Translations under genes and position numbers: made by a program
NCBI RefSeq assembly: GCF_902506425.1
Contig: NZ_LR732469.1
Span: 248,001-312,000 of the forward strand
Origin: Novosphingobium sp. 9U
Lineage (GTDB): Bacteria; Pseudomonadota; Alphaproteobacteria; Sphingomonadales; Sphingomonadaceae
Length of the DNA: 64,000 nucleotides
Direction: 5' to 3'
Notes under the pieces: model-generated
Seen by the model: only the letters and a program-made list of their open reading frames with translations
Told to the model about the DNA's origin: nothing
Databases searched by the model: none
Part shown: positions 46,573 through 55,485 of the stretch, one piece after another
Layout of the letters: every line of letters starts with the position of its first letter
Position numbering within the stretch: the first letter of the stretch is position 1

Positions 46573-48165
46573 TTGCCCTCATCATTGAACATTCACAAGG
46601 TGGCGAGCTTGAGAAAGGCTTTCGAAATCACGCTGTTAGCTTCCGGAGTAGGCTTGGCAGCGCTCCTGCTGCTTGTTGGTGCGAAGTTTGGACAGACCGC
46701 CCCGCCCACCGCCATAATGGAGGCGGCGGTAGGGCAAGCATCGGTCAACAGCGGCGAGCGTCGCGCAGCGCCACAGTCAGCCGGCACGCACGTTACTCTG
46801 CCCGAGCTGGTTTACTTCGGCGCCGCCTGGCAGATGCTGAGCAAGCACACGGGCATGCCACCGATCTCATTGGGTGGCGGCTACACGAATGCAAGGGTAG
46901 AGCGAACTGGCGACGGCCTGTTCTTCGCCGGGACCATTGATCGCGTGGACAGCACCGGCAAGGTCACCGATGTGATCCTCGCCTTTGCTGGCGCCCAGGG
47001 TATAGGCGATCTCATCCAGGGTGAGGCGCTGGCCAGTGGCCGCGTGCTCGCAGAGCCGAAGTGGGCCGATGTGCTGTTCGAGCGCATCTGGCGCGATCCC
47101 CGCTATGCGCATGCCCGCATCCATGTGGCCGGCCATTCGCTGGGTGCCGGCTATGCGCTTTTCGTTGGCATGGAAGCGGTTGCCGCGCATGGACGTGAGG
47201 CGGTCAACTCACGCCTCAGCATAACCGTGTTTGGAGTGCCGAACTGGGGACCGCAATCGGCGCGGTACTTCGGTGTTGATCCGCACGCGCTCGACCGCGT
47301 CGTGACCGGGTACACGGCCCTGAACGATCCCGTGATCACGAATGGCGGCACCGACCGGACGGGTGTGTCCGTGTTCCTGCCCGCCTTCAAGGGTCTGACA
47401 GGCTTCAAATCGATGTTCAACGCCGTCGCCGCGCACTGGCCGACCACATACATGACGAGCCTTGGTCTACCTTCCTGGCTGTCGCCACAACAGAAGGCCG
47501 CTTATGTCAAAACAGTGGGCACGCTGTTAATCAGCGGCAACAGTGTCGATCCAAATTCCGGGCCGCCTGGCCGCCTGCCGATCATCGTGGAGGGCAGCGC
47601 CCAGGACGATTCGATCAGCGGCACAGCGGGCGACGACGTCATCGCAGGCCGAGGCGGACGTGACCTGCTGAGAGTCGGCGCGGGGCATGACCGGTTCCTC
47701 TATCTGGAAGCATTGGACAGCGGCCCAGCTCCGGAGAGGGCAGACCGTATCCTCGACTTCGCACCTGGCGACCGGATCGGCCTTTCGCGTATGGACGCTG
47801 ACAGCTCCAGCCCAGGCCGGCAGTCCTTCACCCTCATCCCGGCGCGGCCATTCACCGCACCCCGGCAATTGGCGGTCTGGTCAGATGGCAAAGCGACCTG
47901 GATTGCGGGCAATGTAGACAGGGATAATGCCGCCGATTTCCTGATCCAGCTGGATGGCGACCATCACCTCTCAGCGGCCGACTTCGTCCTCGAGCCGCTC
48001 GCCACCAACAGCGCCTTGGCTCGTTACATCGACGGCAAAGCTGCCGTCCTGAAGTCGCACAGACCCGTCCGGCAGAACTCTATGGTTGCACGGGCAGCTT
48101 GGCCAAGTCCCTGGCTAGAGCCTTGTCGAAGTCGTTGCCCAGTCCGATCGAACCGAGCATGTTGA
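46573..48165 (+). CDS. Lipase-like alpha/beta-hydrolase with RTX repeats
   Basis: Up to 530 aa. One hydrophobic segment near the N-terminus (about 20-38), then a class-3-lipase-like domain with HVAGHSLGAGYALF (nucleophile Ser), a central region, and a C-terminal RTX segment (SISGTAGDDVIAGRGGRD and GAGHDRF, Ca-binding nonapeptide-like) followed by a serralysin-type C-terminal domain. This combination suggests type I secretion or surface exposure. The start is uncertain: TTG 46573 is the first option, GTG 46603 or TTG 46612 (AAGGTGG upstream) are alternatives. Its last ~30 residues overlap the convergent serine hydrolase gene by 86 bases. Confidence 0.82.
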   Translation: MPSSLNIHKVASLRKAFEITLLASGVGLAALLLLVGAKFGQTAPPTAIMEAAVGQASVNSGERRAAPQSAGTHVTLPELVYFGAAWQMLSKHTGMPPISLGGGYTNARVERTGDGLFFAGTIDRVDSTGKVTDVILAFAGAQGIGDLIQGEALASGRVLAEPKWADVLFERIWRDPRYAHARIHVAGHSLGAGYALFVGMEAVAAHGREAVNSRLSITVFGVPNWGPQSARYFGVDPHALDRVVTGYTALNDPVITNGGTDRTGVSVFLPAFKGLTGFKSMFNAVAAHWPTTYMTSLGLPSWLSPQQKAAYVKTVGTLLISGNSVDPNSGPPGRLPIIVEGSAQDDSISGTAGDDVIAGRGGRDLLRVGAGHDRFLYLEALDSGPAPERADRILDFAPGDRIGLSRMDADSSSPGRQSFTLIPARPFTAPRQLAVWSDGKATWIAGNVDRDNAADFLIQLDGDHHLSAADFVLEPLATNSALARYIDGKAAVLKSHRPVRQNSMVARAAWPSPWLEPCRSRCPVRSNRAC

Positions 48166-49435
48166 TCATCATCGTCGCACGAACGTGACGCACCGGATCG
48201 ACCCAGGCCCGGGTGCCAGCAGCACCGTCCCAGCCATACGCACCCTTGCCTCTGCCGAACCCATCGACGTCCTTGAGGACAACAAAGCCACCCGCACCGA
48301 ACCCCGCCGGCTCGCCAGGGGCGACCGGACCAGGGCCGTTCATGAACACGCCCGCCGGCATCAGGTTGGACTTGGCCAATCGCGCGGTGTTGATGCTCAG
48401 AATGCGCTTGCTGCCCAGACGCCCGTCGTTGAGCAACATGCGCAAGAAACGATCGTAATCGCGCGCTGTGCTCACCAGCCCGGCGCCGCCATAAGGGAAG
48501 CTGGGCGCATTCAGGTAGACCGAAGTCGCAGGGCGATCCAACAGTGCGATCGTGTCGTTCACCGGCGTGGTGCTACCAGGCCATGTCTTCTCCAGCGCAG
48601 CACGCGGGCCGTAACTGGCTGCGAGACGCTTGGCTTGAGTCGCGTCCACTCGCCATCCCGTTGAGGTCATGGCCAGCGGCGTCAGCAGTCGCCGCTGCAC
48701 GAAGTCGGCAAGGGGCATGCGGCTCGCTTTCTCGATCACAGCCGCAAGCACGTCTAGTCCCATCGAGTAGTTCCACGCCGTGCCGGGATCAGCCACAAGC
48801 GGCGAGCGTCCTGCGCGACCAGCGAATTCGGCCAGGTTCGGCGCACGCAATGGCCGCATCCTCGACTCCAGCACACGGTTGAACTGGAAAGGCGTCACAC
48901 CCTGCGCCTGCAATTGCTGCTGCGCCGGCGTATTCGGCAGAATGGCGTAGTTCAGGCCAGAGGTATGCGTCATCAGATCGCGGATGGTGATCGTTCGCTT
49001 CGCCGGCCGCGTGATCATGGCCTTGGCGGGGTCAACGAGGACCTTGGCCGTTGCGAACTCCGGGAAGAAGTCGCTGACCGGCTGATCGAGGCGCAGCTTG
49101 CCCTCGTCGATCAGGATCATCGCGGCGATGCCGGTGATCGGCTTGGTCATGGAGTAGATGCGCCAGAGCGTGTCCGGGCTGGCCGGCATGCTGCCGCCGA
49201 AGGCCGTCTTGCCGGCTACGATCCAGGTGGGCGGCTCGTCGCCGACGCCGACTGCGATGGCGATGCCGGGTACCTTGCCATCGCGCACAACCGGATCGAC
49301 GAAGGCTCGCACCGCCGGAAAGGCCACTGCTGCCTTGCGCGTGGTCGCCGGTGCAGGAACAGGAGCCCGCGCGTCCGCGCCAGTGGGGGCGAGGCCCAGC
49401 AGCGCGATCGCGGCATGCATCGGGAAGCGCTTCAT
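48080..49435 (-). CDS. Serine hydrolase, class C beta-lactamase / esterase family
   Basis: 451-aa exported protein: signal peptide, then a beta-lactamase-fold domain with Ser-x-x-Lys in YSMTKP (Ser 95, Lys 98), Tyr-Ser-x in NYSMG and a C-terminal GWDGAAG replacing Lys-Thr-Gly. This pattern fits the EstB/serine esterase and D-aminopeptidase-like group rather than a true AmpC. I start at ATG 49435, with GGAG nearby. It follows the mannitol-dehydrogenase-family gene by 41 bases and may share its transcript. Confidence 0.9.
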   Translation of the reverse strand: MKRFPMHAAIALLGLAPTGADARAPVPAPATTRKAAVAFPAVRAFVDPVVRDGKVPGIAIAVGVGDEPPTWIVAGKTAFGGSMPASPDTLWRIYSMTKPITGIAAMILIDEGKLRLDQPVSDFFPEFATAKVLVDPAKAMITRPAKRTITIRDLMTHTSGLNYAILPNTPAQQQLQAQGVTPFQFNRVLESRMRPLRAPNLAEFAGRAGRSPLVADPGTAWNYSMGLDVLAAVIEKASRMPLADFVQRRLLTPLAMTSTGWRVDATQAKRLAASYGPRAALEKTWPGSTTPVNDTIALLDRPATSVYLNAPSFPYGGAGLVSTARDYDRFLRMLLNDGRLGSKRILSINTARLAKSNLMPAGVFMNGPGPVAPGEPAGFGAGGFVVLKDVDGFGRGKGAYGWDGAAGTRAWVDPVRHVRATMMINMLGSIGLGNDFDKALARDLAKLPVQP

Positions 49436-49476
49436 TACCTTCGCTCCCGGCTTGAGTTTCTTCACCAGAGGATGGA

Positions 49477-50958
49477 TCACGAAGTGAATGCCTTTCGTGC
49501 CTGAGCTAGTGTTACTCGGGCGCCGGACGCATAGAGCGACCGGAGCCAGCGCTCCACCGGACCGATCAGGCCTGGGCTCTCGCCCAAGTTCCCGAACAAC
49601 GGCTTGATCGACAGAAGCGCGCGAGGATCAGCGCCGCCCTCCAGCGCCTTTTCCCGCAGCAATCCGGCAAGCGGATGCGCGACCACCAGCGGCTGCCCCG
49701 CTTCATCTTCGCCACGTACCCGGCGCAGCCATGCCGCCAGCGCGAGGGCAAGCAACTCGATCGGCGCACCAGCCGCCAGGCGATCGCGGATCGGGTCGAG
49801 CAGCAGATTGATCGGCGCATCCGCATTGACCCGGTCGACGGTGTCTTTGATCCGTCGGTTCGAGAACCGAACGACGAGTTCCGCCTTGTAAGCGGTCAGG
49901 TCAACGCCGGGCAGCGGTGGCAGCGTGGGCCCGGTCTCCCGGTCCATCGACGCCTGCATGTAGCTGCGGATGTCCTGATCGGGCAGCGCCTCGTCGATGT
50001 GCGTGTAGCCGGCGAGACGGCCGAGCCCCGCTATGCCGAGATGGCTGGCGTTGAGCAGGCGCAGCTTCATCATCTCATAGGGCTGGACGTCATCGACGAA
50101 CTGGGCGCCGACCCGCTCCCACTCGGGCCGTCCGGCGACGAAGGCGTCCTCGACCACCCATCGCGTGTACCGCTCCGACACGACCGGCCAACGATCCGCG
50201 ATGCCGTAGGACGAGGCGAGATCGGCGATATCCTCGGGCATGGTAACCGGGGTGATGCGGTCCACCATGGTCCTGGGAAAGCTCGCCTCGCGCGTGATCC
50301 AGTCGGCGAGCGAAGGATCCTGCCGCTCTGCCACTGCCAGCACGGCGCGGCAGAGCACCGCGCCATTGTGCTGGATGTTGTCGCAACTCAGTGCGGTGAA
50401 TGCAGGTAAGCCGCGCTGTTTGCGACAACGATAGCTCTCGACCAGGATGCCGATCGCCGATCGCGGTCCGTGGGGATGAGCCAAATGATGGACAATCGCC
50501 GGATGGTTGAAGTCCAGTTGCCGGGTGGCGGGGTTCAGGCAGTACCCGTTTTCGGTGCTGGTCAGGCTCACGATCCGGACAGCGCGATCGGTGATCGCCT
50601 CGATCACTGCACGCGAACTTTCGCCGGCAAATATGACACGGCAGAGCGAGCCGATCACGGTGGCCGTCTCGCTCTCATCCTGCCGCTCGATCAGCGGGCA
50701 GAGACCGTCTTGCGGCTCCAGGGCTTCGAGCATGCGGCGATCGGCGGGCAGCAGGCCTACGCCGATGATGCCCCACTCAGTTGCCGTGGGCTCGGCGTTC
50801 ATCAGCGCACAGGTGTAGCGTGCCATGTGCGCGCGGTGAAAGCCGCCAAGCCCCAGGTGCACGATCCCTGCCGCCACACGCGCGGGAACGTAGGCCGGGC
50901 GACCGATATCTGCTCGGAGCGCCGGGAGGCTGGCGCGCGATAGCGGCAGAGGGCTCAC
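49477..50958 (-). CDS. Mannitol dehydrogenase-family oxidoreductase
   Basis: 493-aa polyol-specific long-chain dehydrogenase. N-terminal NAD-binding domain with VHLGLGGFHRAHMARY, SLTSTENGYC, and C-terminal domain with VVEDAF, KLRLLNASHLGIAGLG and YMQASMDRE around the catalytic Lys. Family members oxidise mannitol or reduce fructuronate (UxuB); the ROK kinase next door suggests mannitol to fructose followed by phosphorylation. Starts at GTG 50958 overlapping the kinase stop (GTGA). Confidence 0.9.
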   Translation of the reverse strand: MSPLPLSRASLPALRADIGRPAYVPARVAAGIVHLGLGGFHRAHMARYTCALMNAEPTATEWGIIGVGLLPADRRMLEALEPQDGLCPLIERQDESETATVIGSLCRVIFAGESSRAVIEAITDRAVRIVSLTSTENGYCLNPATRQLDFNHPAIVHHLAHPHGPRSAIGILVESYRCRKQRGLPAFTALSCDNIQHNGAVLCRAVLAVAERQDPSLADWITREASFPRTMVDRITPVTMPEDIADLASSYGIADRWPVVSERYTRWVVEDAFVAGRPEWERVGAQFVDDVQPYEMMKLRLLNASHLGIAGLGRLAGYTHIDEALPDQDIRSYMQASMDRETGPTLPPLPGVDLTAYKAELVVRFSNRRIKDTVDRVNADAPINLLLDPIRDRLAAGAPIELLALALAAWLRRVRGEDEAGQPLVVAHPLAGLLREKALEGGADPRALLSIKPLFGNLGESPGLIGPVERWLRSLYASGARVTLAQARKAFTS

Positions 50959-51842
50959 GATCGGAACGCCTGTTCGCCCAGCACGATCGCGCCGAGCGGG
51001 CCTGCCCTGTCCCCCAGCGCCGGGGGAACGACATAGGTGTCCGCTTGCGCGACTTCCGGCATCGACACGTAGCCTGTCAGGCTCCTGGTCATCGCGGTGC
51101 GTACGCGTGGAAACAGACGCGCAGTCCCCACCATGACGCCGCCCATGATGATCCGGCGTGGCACGCCCGTCAGCACCAGGGTGTGAAGAAGCTGCCCTAA
51201 TGCATGCGCCACTCCATCCCACACCGTGTTGTCGGGCGCGAGCGTCTGCCCTGGCTCGCCAACGCGGGCGGCGATCGCTGGAGCGGAAGCGAGCCCCTCC
51301 AGGCAGTCGCCGTGGAACGGACACACGCCGGGCCACAGGTCGCCCACCTGTCGAGCCGGGCGGATGTGACCAAACTCGCTATGCGTCAGCCCGTCGACCG
51401 GCTCGCCGCCTGCAACCAGACCCACCCCGATGCCGTTGCCCACCGTGACGTAAGCCAAGTCCTGCAAACCCTGTGCAGCGCCCCAACGCGCTTCCGCCAG
51501 CGCCGCGCCGACGACAGCCGTGTGGAAACCGGTCGGAACCTGCGTGCGCCTGGCCAAGCGCCCAGCGACATCGGTGTTCGTCCAGCCCGGCTTGGGCGTC
51601 GCGGTGATGTGACCATAGGACGCGGAACCGCAATCGATCGAGATCGGGCCGAAACTGGCGATGCCCAACGCGACAAAGCCATGCCAGCGATCTAGTACCG
51701 CCTCGATCGCGCTCAAGGTCTGGTTCGGGTCGGTGGTCGGTATCTGGACCTCGTCCACGACTGCATAGGGTCCGCGCGCCAGGATGCAATCGATCTTGGT
51801 ACCGCCCAGTTCGATGCCGGCGATCAGCGGCGCATCGATTAT
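50955..51842 (-). CDS. ROK-family sugar kinase (fructokinase-like) with non-canonical start
   Basis: 295 aa. N-terminal ATP site LIAGIELGGTKIDCILA, FGPI and GHITATPKPGW, TVGNGIGVGLVAGG, and the zinc-binding region GHIRPARQVGDLWPGVCPFHGDCLEG (given in two parts: HSEFGHIRPAR; CPFHGDC) identify a bacterial fructokinase-type ROK kinase. Remarkably, no ATG, GTG or TTG lies in frame between the beta-glucosidase stop and the glycine motif; the first GTG (51758) would delete the ATP site. AAGGAG at 51854-51849 is followed after six bases by ATA (51842) and then ATC, giving [M]IDAPLIAG, which matches the usual N-terminus. I therefore propose AUA or AUC initiation. Confidence 0.8.
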   Translation of the reverse strand: MIDAPLIAGIELGGTKIDCILARGPYAVVDEVQIPTTDPNQTLSAIEAVLDRWHGFVALGIASFGPISIDCGSASYGHITATPKPGWTNTDVAGRLARRTQVPTGFHTAVVGAALAEARWGAAQGLQDLAYVTVGNGIGVGLVAGGEPVDGLTHSEFGHIRPARQVGDLWPGVCPFHGDCLEGLASAPAIAARVGEPGQTLAPDNTVWDGVAHALGQLLHTLVLTGVPRRIIMGGVMVGTARLFPRVRTAMTRSLTGYVSMPEVAQADTYVVPPALGDRAGPLGAIVLGEQAFRS

Positions 51843-51875
51843 CGAACTCTCCTTCCGCCAGCAGGCCTTGCGCGC

Positions 51876-53189
51876 TCAGATCGTTCCGGTACGCGCAATG
51901 CGGCCGAGGTAATGTGCGCTGGGCTTGGGCGTTCGCACGAACGTCTCGCGGTCCACCGACACCAGGCCGAACTGCTGGGTGTAGCCTGCGGTCCACTCGA
52001 AATTGTCCAATAGCGACCAGTGGATGTAGCCACGCAAGTCGACCCATTCGGCGAGGCAGTCGCGCACCTCTTCCAGACATTCGTCGATGAAGTTGATGCG
52101 TTCACGGTCATCGTGCGTGGAGATGCCGCTTTCGGTGATGATCACCGGCTTGCCGCTCTGCTTCGCGGCGTAGCGGACCATGGCCCCGAGTGCGGGCGGG
52201 TAATACTCATAGCCCGCGTCTGTCTTGCGCGCACCTTCGGGTACCGGCATCGGTCCCGCCGGCCCGATCAGGATGCGGGTGTATGTCTGCACGCCCACAA
52301 AGTCTGCCGGCACGCCAGGGTCTAACCACGCACCATAAAGCTTGTGCACAAGGTCCGCCTTGAGCGCCTCTCCGCCTGTCACCGCTTGCAACTCCTGCAT
52401 CGACAAGCTGATGCCGACCGGGAAATCGCCCGGTCCAGCCTTTATCGCCGCATAAGCCAGAGCATGGGCCTTGCGCATCGGCGGCTCGATCTCGTCAGCA
52501 TCGGCAAAGATCCAGGACGAGAAGCGATCCGAGCCACACGCCTTGGCCGACGCTGCGAGCATCTGCGCCACGCGCGGCCGTATCTTGGCTGCCGCTGGAA
52601 CGAGCACAGGGATCAGCCGCGGCGCGTTCATCTCGTTGAAGGTGGTTGCGCCGGAGATCAGGTTGCCCAGCTTTGCCGTCGTGCGATCGGCGAAGCGGGC
52701 GAACAGTTCGGGGCCATCCACCGCCAGGAACCCGCCGCGTGCGGCGTACCAGCGCGGCACGGTGAAGTGGTTATAGGTGACGATGGGCGCGAGACCGTGC
52801 GCGTGGCACGCCTCCAGCATACGACGATAATGGTCGAGCGTTGCTTGCGAGAACACGCCGGGCTCGGGCTCGATCCGCGCCCATTCGACTCCGAAGCGAT
52901 GCGTGTTGAAGCCCAGCGATGCTGCGATCCGGATGTCCTCCTCGAAGCGGTCGTAACTATCGCAGGCATCGCCGGCAGGTTCGCGAAACAACGTGCCGGG
53001 CACATGCTCGTTCAGCCAGCTGTCCGAGTTGACGTTGTTGCCCTCGCTCTGGTGCGCGGAGATGGCGGTGCCCCAATAGAAGCCCTTGGGTGCCTTCATT
53101 GCCTTACGCGCAGGAGCCGCTGCAGCGATCCCGGCGCGGCCTGCCAAGGCGGCTGCCGCTGCAGCTTTGATGATGGTGCGCCTTTGCAT
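51876..53189 (-). CDS. Exported beta-glucosidase, GH1
   Basis: 437 aa. Twin-arginine-like signal (MQRRTIIKAAAAAALAG) directs export. The GH1 barrel shows the acid/base Glu 186 in TTFNEMN and nucleophile Glu 353 in IITESG, with ISAHQSEGNN near the N-terminus and HWSLLDNFEWTAGY near the C-terminus. AAGGAG six bases before ATG 53189 defines the start; the frame is open to 53450 without support. First gene of a leftward operon with ROK kinase, mannitol-dehydrogenase-family enzyme and serine hydrolase; it would release glucose or related sugars in the periplasm. Confidence 0.93.
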   Translation of the reverse strand: MQRRTIIKAAAAAALAGRAGIAAAAPARKAMKAPKGFYWGTAISAHQSEGNNVNSDSWLNEHVPGTLFREPAGDACDSYDRFEEDIRIAASLGFNTHRFGVEWARIEPEPGVFSQATLDHYRRMLEACHAHGLAPIVTYNHFTVPRWYAARGGFLAVDGPELFARFADRTTAKLGNLISGATTFNEMNAPRLIPVLVPAAAKIRPRVAQMLAASAKACGSDRFSSWIFADADEIEPPMRKAHALAYAAIKAGPGDFPVGISLSMQELQAVTGGEALKADLVHKLYGAWLDPGVPADFVGVQTYTRILIGPAGPMPVPEGARKTDAGYEYYPPALGAMVRYAAKQSGKPVIITESGISTHDDRERINFIDECLEEVRDCLAEWVDLRGYIHWSLLDNFEWTAGYTQQFGLVSVDRETFVRTPKPSAHYLGRIARTGTI

Positions 53190-53230
53190 CAGCCGCTCCT
53201 TGTCTGTTGACCGGCACCATGCCGAAGTCC

Positions 53231-53400
53231 TCCGGCTATATCCGGCTATCCTTCGCATGACAGGCAGATGCGTTTGCCGAGAGGCAGAGAGCCTGTGCCG
53301 CTGCGCCTGCAAGGTCGCCCGATCACCGCGATGATCCGGCACATCCTTTTCCCGGATCGGCATACTGAGTGGCCTGCCACTCCTCAACCTATCCGATAGG
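53231..53400. promoter_or_regulatory. Repeats in the beta-glucosidase/TonB-receptor divergent promoter region
   Basis: TCCGGCTAT is repeated at 53231-53239 and 53241-53249, and CCTATC-C-GATAGG at 53388-53400 is a perfect 6-bp inverted repeat. Either could bind a regulator of the beta-glucosidase operon or of the once-functional receptor. No regulator gene is adjacent, so this stays tentative. Confidence 0.3.
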
Positions 53401-53462
53401 AGGATCGCAGCTATCAGACGTGATGCGGCAAACGCACCCAAGTATCGCATAAGGGAGAGATC

Positions 53463-53846
53463 ATGACCAGGCTCAAGATCGCGGTGATCCGCAGCGTTCT
53501 GCTATCCGGCGCCACCTCCATGGCCCTGCTGGCGCACTTGGCACCGGCGCAGACGTTGTCGGCGACTGCGCAGCCGGAGCCGGTCGCACCCGACAATGGC
53601 GGCATCGCAAGCAACAGCACCGGCGCGCAGGATATCGTCGTCACCGCGCAGAAGCGAAGCGAACGCCTGCAGGACGTGCCGGCATCGGTCGCGGTGCTCA
53701 GCACGCAGGACTTGACCAAGCAAGACGCGGTGCGCTTCGAGGATTACGCCACCCGAGTTCCCGGCCTGACCTTCACCTCGGTTCGCACCGGGCAGGCGCA
53801 AGTCACCTTACGCGGCATCACTACGGGCGCTGCGCAGTCGACCTGA
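53463..53846 (+). pseudogene. TonB-dependent receptor fragment (signal, TonB box, start of plug)
   Basis: 127 residues: signal peptide (LAPAQT), linker, TonB box and plug start AQDIVVTAQKRSERLQDVPAS, up to FTSVRTGQAQVTLRGITTG. It then stops exactly where the plug should continue (usually a VGxYxDDVP motif); receptors are 700-900 aa. The sequence after the break is lldD-like, so this is a deletion product. The receptor would have served the divergent beta-glucosidase operon. Confidence 0.9.
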
Positions 53847-53854
53847 TCCACGGC

Positions 53855-54546
53855 CTCGCACTTACCGTGGATACGCCTGTCGCTGGAATCGGGAGCGCGA
53901 CGGGGTGAGCGGCCTGTCCTTGCCTCCCATCTTACCCTGAAATTCCTGCTCAGCTTCGCTCTCCACCCCACCTGATCTCTGCCCGCGCTGACAGGATCGA
54001 AATTCGATCTGGCGAACGTCAGCCACAAGGTGGATGCGCTGGCGTCAGGTCCCATAAGCCTCTTCGATTATATGGGGGCAGTTCGATCGTTCTGTTACCT
54101 GGCGCGACGTCGAATGGCTTGAGCGCGAGTGGAACGGTCCGCTCGCCATCAAGGGCGTGATGGGGGATGCTCGCGGGTCGATAAAGTCGGGTGCGACCGG
54201 CGTGATGATCTCCAATCATGGTGGACGCCAGTTGAACGGCGCACCCGCACCCGCCCATCAGATTGCAGCTATCCGCGAAGCCGTTGGTGATGCACCGGAC
54301 GTTATCTGCGATGGCGGGATCCGGCGCGGTTCCGACATCGTCAAGGCAATCGCGTTAGGCGCAATGGCCTGTTCGATCGGACGTCCCTACCTCTACGGCC
54401 TTCCAGCCGGTGGAGAGGCCGGGTTAGACCGCGTGCTGACACTGCTGAGCGAAGAGCTCGAAGGCACCATGGCGCTCGCAGGGGTGAACGACAGCGCCTC
54501 TTTGGCTCGTCGCCACGTGCGGGAGCGAGGGCGATCCAAAGGATGA
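53855..54546 (+). pseudogene. lldD: Decayed L-lactate dehydrogenase / FMN alpha-hydroxyacid dehydrogenase (lldD) 3' part
   Basis: Conserved LldD blocks appear in order but in shifting frames: LALTVDTPVAG (53855-), NRERDGVSGLSLPP (53887-), TLKFLLSFALHPT then a TGA at 53973-53975 where Trp is expected, then SKFDLANVSHKVDALASGPI, and after another shift at the G5 run 54074-54078, QFDRSVTWRDVEWLEREWNG (54079-) to the C-terminal GGIRRGSDIVKAIALGA. The catalytic SNHGGRQL is intact, but three frameshifts and one nonsense codon, plus loss of the first half, make it non-functional. The last 130 codons still read open. Confidence 0.85.
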
Positions 54547-54744
54547 GTGCATTACCATTCCATGGCCACTTCACTGTCATGTAGCTCAGGTTGGTGCAAC
54601 GGGCATTCATTGAACTTACGGCTGGAGAACCTCTCGGCCAGAAACTGCACGACAATATCGATCTTGACCCATAATGCCGTTCAGCGGCACTTGGGCATTT
54701 CCGCACTTAAGCCGCTTGTTCATCTCTGCCGGGCGCCGCCTTTG

Positions 54745-54870
54745 GAGCTATACGATCACGTCCACGTGCTGGCGGACGCCTTCACCTTTTACCCCTGTGA
54801 TCGCCGCGCTGCTTGCCGCTCACTCTCTTGGACGAGTGCGGACGGACGCAGCGATGCCAAAAAGGCGGTG
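54745..54870 (+). pseudogene. Possible remnant of a cation-diffusion-facilitator transporter
   Basis: In one frame YDHVHVLADAFT and, after a shift, PVIAALLAAHSLGR resemble the transmembrane segment (HVLADALTSVLAIxALL) of DmeF/CzcD-type metal exporters. Stops and frameshifts surround it. This is a weak resemblance judged by eye. The remaining bases 54547-54965 contain no supported gene and look decayed. Confidence 0.3.
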
Positions 54871-54965
54871 ATGCTTATCTCTCGGGCGACCGGTAATCCA
54901 TGATGAGAGCAATCCTCTCGACCGCCGTATCCGCACATTGTACGCTGTTCGCGCGGAGATGTCGC

Positions 54966-55355
54966 TCAATGCAGCGTGGCCAGCGCTTCGCGGCAGTCGT
55001 GACCGCATTCGCGGCACATCGTCGCGCATAGCCGGCAGTGCTCGTGATCGTGCTTGTCGCACTCTGCAGCGCACATGAAACACGCCTCCAAGCAGGCGGT
55101 CAGCATAACGCGCACCATTGCATCGTTATCGGACGTCTGGCGTACCCCGACCTTGGCTGCTGCGTTGCAGATGTCGGCGCAGTCGATGCACGCGCGGATG
55201 CATTGCGCCATGTCTATAGGCTCGGCCGAGCATGCATCTGCGCAGGAGGTGCAGAACAGCGCACAGTACATTGCGTGCTTCGCAGTTTGTGCCATTGGCT
55301 CGTTGGTGTGGCCATTTGCGTCGGGGTGGAGCGCAAGCATCTTCCGAACAGACAT
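54966..55355 (-). CDS. Four-helix-bundle copper-binding protein (Csp/DUF326 family)
   Basis: 129 aa with about sixteen Cys arranged along helices: CALFCTSCADAC, CIRACIDCADIC, CLEACFMCAAECDKHDHEHC and CATMCRECGHDC. In copper storage proteins such Cys line the core of a four-helix bundle and bind many Cu(I). No secretion signal is evident, so cytosolic (Csp3-like) storage is more likely. GAGAGG precedes ATG 55355. A start at Met 21 is possible. Single gene. Confidence 0.9.
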   Translation of the reverse strand: MSVRKMLALHPDANGHTNEPMAQTAKHAMYCALFCTSCADACSAEPIDMAQCIRACIDCADICNAAAKVGVRQTSDNDAMVRVMLTACLEACFMCAAECDKHDHEHCRLCATMCRECGHDCREALATLH

Positions 55356-55485
55356 AAGCTACCTCTCGTGTTCTGGTCTAAGCTGAGGTGATGCGCCCGT
55401 GCGCCGCAGTGTCAATGGCCTACGAGGCTCGCGTCCGGAGCGTGCATCGCAGGCCATCCGTTTGGCGCAACAGCGCGCGCAAGAG

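Noticed and set aside
48080..49435. AmpC beta-lactamase giving resistance
   Set aside because: Lys-Thr-Gly is replaced and no ampR lies nearby; the sugar operon context and motifs fit an esterase/peptidase-like serine hydrolase better.
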